A DNA stretch of 13,182 bases from an uncultured Treponema sp. (lineage in GTDB: Bacteria > Spirochaetota > Spirochaetia > Treponematales > Treponemataceae), in assembly GCA_905373565.1 (NCBI GenBank), contig CAJPTT010000022.1, forward strand, positions 1 through 13,182. The letters are read 5' to 3'. Every line of letters starts with the position of its first letter. Position 1 is the stretch's first letter. Below the pieces are notes generated by a model that had not been told where the DNA came from, did not search any database, and saw only the letters and a list, made by a program, of their open reading frames with translations. A program made the translations under genes and the position numbers. Below, piece after piece: positions 6,266 through 13,182 of this stretch.

Positions 6266-6495
6266 AATATACGGTGCATCTGCGCCAAAACTATACATCC
6301 GTGTATAGTTTTGGCTACGAGTTTCGGCAAGGCCGAAACATCGCTTCTGATTAAACCAGCGGCATCCGTGCCGCTTCTGAATATCCTCGACGTATCAGAA
6401 CGGACAGGGACGGGCGTGGTTCCACGCAATAGCGAGTTTCGGACAGGTCTACCGGTTCCGGGGCTGGAGCAGCCTGAGTTTTGCATTATCTGAAT
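6258..6495 (+). repeat. Multi-hairpin repeat element (copy C) between convergent genes
   Basis: Left end CCTTTTGAAA-TATACGG at 6258 as in copies A and B. Then come a 14-bp perfect stem, GCCAAAACTATACA with loop TCCG (6284-6315); an 8-bp stem GTTTCGGC/GCCGAAAC (6321-6339); linker ATCGCTTCTG; a 7-bp stem AGCGGCA/TGCCGCT with loop TCCG (6358-6375); TTCTGA...TCAGAA around TCCTCGACGTA (6375-6401); GCGTGG-TT-CCACGC (6414-6427); and GGAGCAGCCT near the right end. No T-run follows any stem, so none is a standard intrinsic terminator, though they may still separate the convergent transcripts. No gene is seen in this 235-bp gap. Confidence 0.7.
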
Positions 6496-6500
6496 GTCAG

Positions 6501-7628
6501 CTATCTCATCGTTTCCAAATAGGCGAGCGTTTCTTCAGCTGTTTTTTTCCAACTGTATTGCTTTACCCACGCTATTCCGGTATCAATCAGTTTTTGCCGC
6601 CGTTCTTTATTTGCGCCGGCGGTATCGTTGATAAGGCTGCCGATGACTGCGGCAATTTCTTCCGGCTTATCGGGTTCAAAATAGCAAGTACAATCTCCTG
6701 CAATTTCCGGTAATGCGCCCGCACGGACGCAGGCGGTCGGAATGCCGCACGCCATCGCCTCGATTATCGGCAAGCCAACTCCTTCGACGGGGGAAGGAAA
6801 CACGCACAAATCCGCCGCCGAATAGAGCAGCGGGAGATTTTCATGCGGGAAGTATCCGGTAAGCAGAATATCCGATGCAAAGGGTGAACGAAGTACCGCC
6901 TGATGCACCTGTTCAGCCTGCTCGCCGTCTGCTCCGGCAATCACCAATCGGTGAGGAGCCTTCGTTTTTTGCTTAAAGATGGAAAAAGCGTTGATCAGTT
7001 CGACATGCCGCTTTTCAGGGTGAACAATCCGCGATGCGTAAATGATATACGGGCGCCGAATAGCAAAGGGCTTAATCATCAGCGCTTCTTGCGCTTGCAG
7101 ATTATGCGGGTGAAACAGAGCCGTATCAATACCGTTGTGGATAACTCGTATCTTATCTTCCGCAATACCGTTTTTAAGCAGATTATTCTTGATATAGTTG
7201 CTGGGGCTGATGATGCCTTTTGCGGATTTCAGTGCCAGTTTGGAAATGAATGACGATATATTTTTTACGTATCCTTGGGCATTATCGGAGAGGATATTCT
7301 GCATAACAAGCACAGCAGGGATATCAAAACGCATGGGCAAGAGCTTTGTCCCCGAAGGAAATAACACAATGTCATATTGCTGTTTACGAGCAAAAGCACT
7401 AAACGAAAGGCTATGCCATGTCTGTTCCGCAAAAGCGGAATCCCCCACGGAAACACAGATGTATTTGACACCTTCGACGCCCGATGTATAGGTATATTTA
7501 TCCAATTCATGCCCGAAAAGCTGGATGCTGTGTTCGCTCTTTGGTAAATTATGTACTAATGAAAGAATATAGGCTCCGATACCGGACATACCATGATCGC
7601 ATCCGAGCGTATTAATCCCTATCTTCAA
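6501..7628 (-). CDS. GT4-family glycosyltransferase
   Basis: A retaining GT-B glycosyltransferase, cytosolic or membrane-associated, probably transferring a nucleotide-sugar residue to a surface glycan or lipid; donor and acceptor are unknown. From a TTG start the protein has 375 residues, beginning (M)KIGINTLGCDHGMSGIGAYI with the N-terminal Gly-rich acceptor-side loop. Further motifs are NGIDTALFHP, the donor-phosphate contact YASRIVHPEKRH (Arg200, Lys206), and the EX7E motif EGVGLPIIE (Glu282, Glu290) followed by AMACGIPTACVRAGALPEIAG. AGAGG lies 6 bp before the TTG at 7628. An open frame continues upstream to 7835, but those 69 codons are a repeat element, so that longer start is rejected. 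It stands alone and is convergent with the desulfurase gene. Confidence 0.88.
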   Translation of the reverse strand: MKIGINTLGCDHGMSGIGAYILSLVHNLPKSEHSIQLFGHELDKYTYTSGVEGVKYICVSVGDSAFAEQTWHSLSFSAFARKQQYDIVLFPSGTKLLPMRFDIPAVLVMQNILSDNAQGYVKNISSFISKLALKSAKGIISPSNYIKNNLLKNGIAEDKIRVIHNGIDTALFHPHNLQAQEALMIKPFAIRRPYIIYASRIVHPEKRHVELINAFSIFKQKTKAPHRLVIAGADGEQAEQVHQAVLRSPFASDILLTGYFPHENLPLLYSAADLCVFPSPVEGVGLPIIEAMACGIPTACVRAGALPEIAGDCTCYFEPDKPEEIAAVIGSLINDTAGANKERRQKLIDTGIAWVKQYSWKKTAEETLAYLETMR

Positions 7629-7681
7629 AAGAAACCTCTTTTTTAAGTATCTCAGAGCAACCGCACCGGATAAATCAAAAT

Positions 7682-7844
7682 CGCAGAATAATGAAGGTTG
7701 TGAGACCATTTGAACCATCTTCAACTGTTGTACATCCGTGTACAACAGTTGAAAGCGAGTTTTGTGAGTACACAAAACATCACTGCTGTATGGAAACACT
7801 GCCATCCTTGGCAGTTCTGGTTGAGCAGCCTTCATTATTCTGCG
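7682..7844. repeat. 163-bp MITE-like element with 16-bp perfect terminal inverted repeats (copy E)
   Basis: Perfect terminal inverted repeats CGCAGAATAATGAAGG (7682-7697) and CCTTCATTATTCTGCG (7829-7844). Inside are a 15-bp perfect stem TTCAACTGTTGTACA with loop TCCG (7720-7753), linker AAGCGA, an 8-bp stem GTTTTGTG/CACAAAAC (7759-7778), linker ATCACTGCTG, and a 7-bp stem ACTGCCA/TGGCAGT with loop TCCT (7798-7815). The order matches copy C. No transposase is present and no target-site duplication was obvious. It occupies most of the 294-bp divergent gap between the glycosyltransferase and the helicase. Confidence 0.8.
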
Positions 7845-7885
7845 GGAATATTAAAAAACATCCAATGAGACTGCTCTTTTGGATT

Positions 7886-7912
7886 ATAGCATTTACCGCA
7901 ACAATATGCTAT
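7886..7912 (+). promoter_or_regulatory. Inverted repeat upstream of the helicase
   Basis: ATAGCAT (7886-7892) and ATGCTAT (7906-7912) are perfect 7-bp arms separated by 13 bp, ending 10 bp before the helicase ATG. It may be an operator or a leader hairpin. No convincing -35/-10 pair and no Shine-Dalgarno were found here. Confidence 0.35.
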
Positions 7913-7922
7913 CCTTGCCGCC

Positions 7923-9137
7923 ATGGCAGACTTTTTGGATTTACCGCTATTCAAACCTTTCATCGAGGCGCTTGTTGCCGGAAGAATTACCCAGCCGACC
8001 CCCATTCAGGAAAAGGTGATACCGCTTGCCTTAGAAGGAAAAAACGTTTTTTTTGAATCCGAAACCGGTACGGGTAAAACCCTTGCCTTTTTATTGCCGC
8101 TTTTAACACGGATGATGCAGGATGAGAAAAAATCAACCGCGCCCCGTATTCTTATTTTAAGCCCAACGGTTGAGCTTGCATCCCAAATTAAAGAAGCTGT
8201 TGCGCAACTGCAGGTATCCGACAGTAAATGTTTTAAAACACTGCTTTGTGTCGGAGGCAGTTCATTAAAACGTCAAATAGAAGGCTTAAAAGAAAAACCG
8301 GCTGTCATTATCGGAACACCGGCACGCATTTCCGATTTGATCGGACTAAAAAAAATAAAGCTGCAAGAAATAGTGGCTGTAGTAATCGACGAAGCCGACC
8401 GTCAGCTTGCACGGGAAAGCAGAGATGCGCTGCAAACCGTCCTTACGGCACTTCCGCAGGATGTGCAGGCGCTTGCGTGTTCTGCAACATTTAACGGAAA
8501 AAACATTGAACTGCTCAATCGCCTTTTGCGGCGTTCGGAAGCGGCTGAAGCGCCGGAATATGTTTCGATTGCGCATACGGGAGTGCTGCAAAAATCCATC
8601 GAACATTGGGCTCTTTTCAGCGAGCGGCGGAACAAAGCCGATACCCTCCGTGCACTTATCCATGCATTGGACAATAAAGCGGGCGGCGCAAAAAAAATCC
8701 TGATTTTTACTGCGCCTGCACAGGAAGTGGAAACACTCGCTCAAAAGTTGCAACACAAAAAAATCGACGCAGTGCCGCTGTACGGCAAGTTGGACGGTTT
8801 CGAGCGAAAGCAAATTATCGCACGGTTCAGGTCGGGTAAGGTGCGGATATTGATTACCAGCGATTTATCCGCCCGCGGACTTGATATTGCCGATATCGAC
8901 TATATCGTCCAGATGCAGCTTGTAAAGACTACCGATGTCTTTATACATCGCGCCGGCCGTACCGGACGAGCAGGTAAGAAAGGTGTCAATATCGTTATCG
9001 GAGACGAATACGAACTGCGCATTTTGCAAGGCATCGAAAAAAAGCTGGGCATAACGGTGTATCCTAAAATCCTCACCGGTGGAAAAATCGAATCCGCTGT
9101 GGAAACTGCATACCACAAATCTCGCTGCTGCTTATAA
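7923..9137 (+). CDS. DEAD-box RNA helicase
   Basis: ATP-dependent RNA helicase for RNA remodelling (ribosome assembly or mRNA turnover are family roles; the specific one is unknown). The 404-residue protein has a Q-motif region (TQPTPIQEKVIP, Gln29), motif I SETGTGKT (46-53), motif Ia SPTVELASQ, motif Ib GTPARI, motif II DEAD (156-159), motif III SAT (187-189), motif V TSDLSARGLDI and motif VI HRAGRTGR (342-349). It ends soon after the second RecA lobe and lacks the long basic tail of CsdA or DeaD-type proteins. The ATG at 7923 has no Shine-Dalgarno. The last codons (SRCCL-stop) match a linker module of the neighbouring repeat family, so the C-terminus may have been rewritten by a repeat insertion. 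It is a single gene; the spacing to fabH is 206 bp. Confidence 0.93.
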   Translation: MADFLDLPLFKPFIEALVAGRITQPTPIQEKVIPLALEGKNVFFESETGTGKTLAFLLPLLTRMMQDEKKSTAPRILILSPTVELASQIKEAVAQLQVSDSKCFKTLLCVGGSSLKRQIEGLKEKPAVIIGTPARISDLIGLKKIKLQEIVAVVIDEADRQLARESRDALQTVLTALPQDVQALACSATFNGKNIELLNRLLRRSEAAEAPEYVSIAHTGVLQKSIEHWALFSERRNKADTLRALIHALDNKAGGAKKILIFTAPAQEVETLAQKLQHKKIDAVPLYGKLDGFERKQIIARFRSGKVRILITSDLSARGLDIADIDYIVQMQLVKTTDVFIHRAGRTGRAGKKGVNIVIGDEYELRILQGIEKKLGITVYPKILTGGKIESAVETAYHKSRCCL

Positions 9138-9234
9138 ACCCGTCCATCCGTGGACGTTCTGAAGACACAAGGAGTTTAGCAAAAGCGAAGCGGAGGCGTA
9201 CGTAGATGCCTCGTATATTTTCAAAAGAGAAAGG
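9119..9234 (+). repeat. Repeat remnant (copy D) after the helicase
   Basis: CGCTGCTG (9123-9130), then AAACC and a 6-bp stem CGTCCA-TCCG-TGGACG (9141-9156) followed by TTCTGA, reproduce the third-stem module of copies C and E with a different stem. At 9201-9227 the minus strand carries the end CTTTTGAAA-ATATACG-GCATCTACG of copies A-C. The repeat stops immediately before the fabH -35 box. No T-tract follows the stem, so an intrinsic terminator is not supported. Confidence 0.65.
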
Positions 9235-9273
9235 TTGACAGGTTAAAATTAAAAAATATACTAGAATAGTATA
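9235..9273 (+). promoter_or_regulatory. fab operon promoter with overlapping 17-bp palindrome
   Basis: TTGACA (9235-9240), 16 bp, TATACT (9257-9262). The -10 box is the left arm of TATACTAGAATAGTATA (9257-9273), with perfect 7-bp arms around GAA. A repressor bound there would block transcription of fabH-fabD-fabG-fabF. The leader is about 75 bases and ends in TGGAGA before the fabH ATG. The palindrome does not match the FapR or FabT consensus as I know them. Confidence 0.65.
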
Positions 9274-9343
9274 GGTTGTATCGAAAGAAACCTCTATTTC
9301 ATACAGTTCTAAGTTTTGCTTTATTTATTATTGGAGACACATT

Positions 9344-10297
9344 ATGGCTATTGTTATTCGAGGGCTGGGTAAATCGCTTCCTTTAAAAGAGATGAAAAAT
9401 ACGGATTTCCCGCCGGAGCTCGGCACGTCGGATGAATGGATTCGGAGCCACACCGGTATCGGTTCGCGCCGAATTGCAGGAGAAGAGGAGACAAGCGCAT
9501 CGTTGGCGTATCAGGCGTGTATGGACGCCATTAAAAACAGTAGGACTTCCGAACCTGTAACGGCGGACAAAATCGACCTTATTATCTGCGGTACGGCGAC
9601 TCCGGATTTTCTGGGTTCCCCGTCAAATGCTTGTCTTATTCAAAACAAACTACAAGCCGTACATTCGGTGTGTTTCGATCTGACGGCGGGGTGTTCCGGT
9701 TTTATCTATGCACTGGACACGGCTGCCGGTATGATGGAGAGGCATCACTGGCGGTTTGCGCTTGTGTGCGGAGCGGAAGTGTTGAGCCGTGTTATGGATT
9801 GGACTGACCGTTCCACCTGCGTGTTATTCGGCGACGGAGCGGGCGCAGCCTTGCTGGAAAACACGTTTGAACCCTGCGGTCTCGGACTCGGCGCTATGAT
9901 ACTGGGCGCTGACGGCAGCGGAGCAGATAAACTCTACATTGCGCCCGACCGCCACGTGCACATGAACGGCAGAGCAGTGTACGGCTTCGCAGTCGGTCAT
10001 ATTACCGAAACGGTGAAAACACTCCTTGCAAAAGAGCACTTACAAGCAGACGATCTTGATTTAATCGTCTGCCATCAAGCAAATGAGCGGATATTGGAAG
10101 CCGCTGCGAAACGGCTTAAAATCGACTTCGGAAAATTTGTCTGCAATCTTGAAAATTATGGGAACACCTCGGCAGCATCCATCCCCATCACCCTTACCGA
10201 ACTGATGGAACAGGGGAAATTGCTTGAAGGTATGACCATATTGATTACCGGCTTCGGCGCAGGATTGACATGGGGCGGCGCTATTATCCGGTTCTAA
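9344..10297 (+). CDS. fabH: Beta-ketoacyl-ACP synthase III
   Basis: FabH condenses acetyl-CoA (or a branched primer) with malonyl-ACP to start type II fatty-acid synthesis. The 317-residue length is usual. The catalytic triad is present in order and at the same numbers as in the E. coli enzyme or close to them: Cys117 in DLTAGCSGFIYAL, His244 in VCHQANERI and Asn274 in NYGNTSAAS. N-terminal TSDEWIRSHTGIGSRRIA is characteristic of the family. The ATG at 9344 follows TGGAGA at a suitable distance. First gene of the fab operon, with its own strong promoter at 9235-9262. A 92-bp gap before fabD holds only the fabD ribosome-binding site and no recognisable terminator. Confidence 0.97.
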   Translation: MAIVIRGLGKSLPLKEMKNTDFPPELGTSDEWIRSHTGIGSRRIAGEEETSASLAYQACMDAIKNSRTSEPVTADKIDLIICGTATPDFLGSPSNACLIQNKLQAVHSVCFDLTAGCSGFIYALDTAAGMMERHHWRFALVCGAEVLSRVMDWTDRSTCVLFGDGAGAALLENTFEPCGLGLGAMILGADGSGADKLYIAPDRHVHMNGRAVYGFAVGHITETVKTLLAKEHLQADDLDLIVCHQANERILEAAAKRLKIDFGKFVCNLENYGNTSAASIPITLTELMEQGKLLEGMTILITGFGAGLTWGGAIIRF

Positions 10298-10389
10298 TGA
10301 AATATAGGGAAAGCCGCTAAAAATGAGTTTTCAGAAGTTCTCACCTCATAGGTCTAATATCTGATATTTGTTTTTATGGAAGGAAGGTA

Positions 10390-11358
10390 ATGGAACACGT
10401 TTTTTTATTTTCGGGACAGGGTTCCCAATTCAAGGGTATGGCAGAAGATATTTGCAAAAAATATCCGACAGCCCGCGCAATTATCGATGAGATGAGCACT
10501 GTTTCGGGGGAAGATATCGCTTCTTTTTTATGGAATACGGAACCGGCTGAACTTGCCCGCAGCGACCGGAGTCAGCTTGCAATTACGGCGATGCAGGCCG
10601 CAATTATTGCAGTCTTGCAAGAGCACTATATTACGCCCTCCGCTGCTGCAGGCTTTAGCCTTGGCGAATTTTCCGCACTCTATGCCGCAAAGGTCTTAGA
10701 TCTTGTAACGATGACAAGGCTGGTAACCCTGCGCGGAAAGATCATGCAAAAATATTGCGAAAAGCTCGATGCGCAGAATAAAGACACCGATAGCGGGTGC
10801 GGCATGGCGGCGGTACTCAAGCTGGCGCCGGAGAAAGTTGTCGAGGTGCTAAAACCCTATGCTGATCCCGACACAGGTGTTGCCTTTGCGGCGAATTTGA
10901 ACAGCCCGATGCAAACTGTTGTGTCCGGTACCGCCAAAGGGCTTGATACTGCGGAAAAACTCTGCAAAGAAGCAGGCGCAAAACGCTTTGTTCGGCTTGC
11001 GGTTGCAGGGCCGTTCCATTCGCCGCTGATGCGCGGAGCCGCAGAAGAATTTTCCGCCGCGCTGCAGGATGTGCAGTTTAACGAGCCGGCAATTCCGATT
11101 TTTTCAAACGTTACCGGAAAGAGGCTTTTAACGGGTGCAGAGGCAAAAAAGAACGCCGTAATGCACTTAACCCATCCGGTGCGATGGCTTGAGGAAGAAC
11201 GGGAAATTGCTGCGCTGGCAGGCGAAGCGGCTCTGTTGGAAATAGGGCCGGGCATGACGCTCTGCAATCTGTGGCGGGACAGCGGCTGCGCAGGAACCTG
11301 CCTCCCCACCGGCACCGCAGAACAATTATCGGCTGTGATAGACGCCAACCATTTATAA
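10390..11358 (+). CDS. fabD: Malonyl-CoA:ACP transacylase
   Basis: FabD moves malonyl from CoA to ACP to supply FabH and FabF. The 322-residue protein starts MEHVFLFSGQGSQFKGMAED with the GQGSQ motif (9-13). The nucleophile is Ser90 in AAGFSLGEFSALYA (Phe replaces the His often found just before the Ser; this is seen in other bacterial FabDs), and the catalytic His210 is in VAGPFHSPLM. Good purine-rich GGAAGGAAGG lies just before the ATG. It ends 9 bp before fabG, consistent with one transcript. Confidence 0.96.
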   Translation: MEHVFLFSGQGSQFKGMAEDICKKYPTARAIIDEMSTVSGEDIASFLWNTEPAELARSDRSQLAITAMQAAIIAVLQEHYITPSAAAGFSLGEFSALYAAKVLDLVTMTRLVTLRGKIMQKYCEKLDAQNKDTDSGCGMAAVLKLAPEKVVEVLKPYADPDTGVAFAANLNSPMQTVVSGTAKGLDTAEKLCKEAGAKRFVRLAVAGPFHSPLMRGAAEEFSAALQDVQFNEPAIPIFSNVTGKRLLTGAEAKKNAVMHLTHPVRWLEEEREIAALAGEAALLEIGPGMTLCNLWRDSGCAGTCLPTGTAEQLSAVIDANHL

Positions 11359-11367
11359 GGGGTTTAT

Positions 11368-12114
11368 ATGTTATTACAAGGAAAAAAAGCATTGATTACA
11401 GGTTCCTCACGGGGAATCGGAAAAGAGATAGTCCGCCGCTTTCTGGAAGAAGGCGCCGAAGTGTGGGGGCTCTGCACAAAACCGTCTCAAGGAAAGGCGG
11501 AGATGGAGGCTTTTGCCGCGCAGCACAACAGCACATTTCACGAAATATACGCCGATTGCGGAAATGCAGAAGAGCTGACCGCTACGGTTAAGGATGCACT
11601 CAAGCAATCGGGCGGCTTTCAGATTTTGGTCAACAATGCAGGTATTACACGAGATGGACTCTCGTTCCGTATGCCGCAGGATGATTGGGACGCCGTGTTG
11701 CGGGTAAATTTGACGGGAACTTTTTTAACATCTCAGATTGTTTCCTCAGATATGCTGCGGAAACGGGAAGGTTCCATTATCAATATGGCCAGTATCGTCG
11801 GTCTACACGGACAGGGCGGTCAAGTCAATTATGCGGCAAGTAAAGCGGGCTTGATCGGCTTTACGAAAAGTCTTGCAAAGGAAATCGGCAGCAGAGGCGT
11901 GAGGGTTAATGCGCTGGCACCCGGCTACATCGAAACGGACATGACGTCCTCGTTACCGGAGGAGCTTCGGAAGAGCTGGGTGGAAACGGCTATTCCCTTA
12001 AAACGCGGAGGAACGCCGCTCGATGTCGCAAATGCTGCTGTCTTTTTAGCGTCCGATTTATCCGTGTATATCACTGCGCAGGTGCTCGGCGTAGACGGCG
12101 GAATGGGCGCCTAA
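11368..12114 (+). CDS. fabG: 3-oxoacyl-ACP reductase
   Basis: NADPH-dependent reduction of 3-oxoacyl-ACP in each elongation cycle. The 248-residue classical short-chain dehydrogenase has the cofactor loop TGSSRGIG (11-18), LVNNAG (87-92), Asn114, and the catalytic Ser142, Tyr155 and Lys159 (NMASIVG and NYAASKAG). The C-terminus LGVDGGMGA is typical of FabG. AAGGGG overlaps the fabD stop and serves as the ribosome-binding site. Position between fabD and fabF makes FabG much likelier than another SDR. Confidence 0.96.
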   Translation: MLLQGKKALITGSSRGIGKEIVRRFLEEGAEVWGLCTKPSQGKAEMEAFAAQHNSTFHEIYADCGNAEELTATVKDALKQSGGFQILVNNAGITRDGLSFRMPQDDWDAVLRVNLTGTFLTSQIVSSDMLRKREGSIINMASIVGLHGQGGQVNYAASKAGLIGFTKSLAKEIGSRGVRVNALAPGYIETDMTSSLPEELRKSWVETAIPLKRGGTPLDVANAAVFLASDLSVYITAQVLGVDGGMGA

Positions 12115-12129
12115 TTGAAGGAGAACATA

Positions 12130-13182
12130 ATGAGAAGAGTTGTAATCACCGGCCTCGGCGCCGTTTCGGCTTTGGGAAATACGGTTGCGGAAACGTGGGA
12201 AGGAATAAAGGCCGGACACTGCGGAATCGATAAGATTACCGTCAACTACGACCCCGGAGATGATCGGGTAAAAATTGCAGCCGAATGTAAGTGCTTCGAT
12301 CCTACCGCGTTTATGGATAAAAAAGATGCACGGAAGATGGCGCGATTTTCGCAATTTGCCGTAGCTGCCGCCGTTCAGGCAGTGACGGATGCGGGACTTT
12401 CAAAGGAAAATATCGAGGGAGACCGTACCGGTGTAATGATTGGAAACGGCATCGGCGGCTTTGAAATTCACGAAAGCTCGTTCAAAAAATACTTTGAAGC
12501 GGGACCATCGCGGATACCGCCGCTCACCATTCCACTGCTTATTCCGAATGAGGCGGCAGGCAATGTCAGTATGCATTTCGGACTGCACGGTGTTTCGTGG
12601 ACAATTACCACCGCCTGCGCCTCCGGAACCGATGCTTTGGGAAATGCCCTCGATTTAATCCGGTCAGGCAGAATGGATATCTGCCTTGCAGGAGGCACCG
12701 AAGCGGCAATCACGGGATTTGGCATTAATGCATTTAGCGTACTGCAAACGCTTGCATCGGATTACAATGATGAACCGCATAAGGCCTGCTGCCCCTTCGA
12801 TAAAAAACGCTCCGGCTTTGTAATGGGGGAAGGCGCCGGAATCCTCATCCTTGAAGAATACGAGCACGCAAAAAAGCGCGGTGCAAAGATATACGCGGAA
12901 CTTGCAGGTTACGGCGGCTCATCCGATGCGTATCACCTGACCAGTCCCGATCCGTCCGGCGCAAGCGGCGCATTGGCTATGACGAAGGCATTAGCGGACG
13001 CAGGCGTCAAGCCCGAAGATGTGCAGTATTACAATGCGCACGGAACTTCCACCCCGATTAACGACCCGTCCGAAACCGCGATGATTAAAAAAGCATTCGG
13101 AAAACACGCATATGACCTGAAAATTTCTTCTACCAAGTCGATGATCGGGCATTGTTTGGGAGCCGCCGGCGCTTTGGAAGCG
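12130..13182 (+). CDS. fabF: Beta-ketoacyl-ACP synthase II, partial (3' end outside window)
   Basis: FabF elongates acyl-ACP by decarboxylative condensation with malonyl-ACP. The 351 codons present (of about 410 usual) begin MRRVVITGLGAVSALGNTV. The active-site residues fall almost exactly where they do in E. coli FabF: Cys163 in TTACASGTDALG, His304 in NAHGTSTPIND, Lys336 in STKSMIGH and His341. AAGGAG lies shortly before the ATG and 3 bp after the fabG stop. The frame is open at the window edge, so it is truncated by the window and not broken. Probably part of the fabH-D-G-F transcript; acpP is not among these genes. Confidence 0.96.
   Translation, partial: MRRVVITGLGAVSALGNTVAETWEGIKAGHCGIDKITVNYDPGDDRVKIAAECKCFDPTAFMDKKDARKMARFSQFAVAAAVQAVTDAGLSKENIEGDRTGVMIGNGIGGFEIHESSFKKYFEAGPSRIPPLTIPLLIPNEAAGNVSMHFGLHGVSWTITTACASGTDALGNALDLIRSGRMDICLAGGTEAAITGFGINAFSVLQTLASDYNDEPHKACCPFDKKRSGFVMGEGAGILILEEYEHAKKRGAKIYAELAGYGGSSDAYHLTSPDPSGASGALAMTKALADAGVKPEDVQYYNAHGTSTPINDPSETAMIKKAFGKHAYDLKISSTKSMIGHCLGAAGALEA

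Noticed and set aside
6258..6495. Intrinsic terminators, CRISPR or integron attC sites
   Set aside because: The stems have no following T-run, the repeats are not regularly spaced with spacers, and no attC core-type pairs or integrase were seen.
9257..9273. FapR-type operator
   Set aside because: The palindrome has the same size class, but the half-sites point the other way and differ in sequence from the FapR consensus I know.
10298..10389. acpP or another small gene between fabH and fabD
   Set aside because: The 92-bp gap holds no open frame with a DSL phosphopantetheine motif, only the fabD ribosome-binding site.

Overview
The window most likely comes from an oral/host-associated spirochaete of the genus Treponema. 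This is inferred from gene style, a moderate G+C background, the selenium gene cluster and the many structured intergenic repeats; I cannot fix the species. Everything reads as ordinary chromosome except one visibly A+T-richer toxin-antitoxin insert.

Layout. 1-81: edge of a hairpin repeat element. 74-2065 (-): uvrB. 2066-2362: divergent intergenic holding a 137-bp hairpin element (2105-2241), a uvrB promoter and a selD promoter. 2363-6265 (+): a selenium cluster, selD, yedF, a DUF3343 carrier-like protein and a class V aminotransferase/cysteine desulfurase. It is interrupted between selD and yedF by a PIN-toxin/RHH-antitoxin cassette (3451-4171) flanked by 55-bp imperfect direct repeats. 6258-6495: a multi-hairpin repeat between convergent genes. 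6501-7628 (-): GT4 glycosyltransferase with a TTG start. 7682-7844: a MITE-like element with 16-bp perfect terminal inverted repeats. 7923-9137 (+): DEAD-box RNA helicase. 9138-9343: repeat remnant, then a strong promoter overlapped by a 17-bp palindrome. 9344-13182 (+): fatty-acid synthesis operon fabH-fabD-fabG-fabF, the last gene running off the window.

How the genes fit together. The desulfurase is expected to mobilise S/Se from cysteine or selenocysteine. YedF (TusA-like plus DsrE-like) and DUF3343 may relay the chalcogen, and SelD makes selenophosphate. The TA cassette copied the selD 3' end and the yedF ribosome-binding site, so yedF and the genes after it may now be read partly from the TA promoter. 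The fab genes form a type II initiation/elongation operon with a candidate dedicated operator.

The least ordinary content is a modular repeat family in almost every long intergenic gap. Hairpins at equivalent positions keep a TCCG apex (a UNCG-type tetraloop on the + strand) and fixed linkers, while the stems differ completely and remain complementary. The repeat ends also supply the stop codons of uvrB and the desulfurase, and probably of the helicase.
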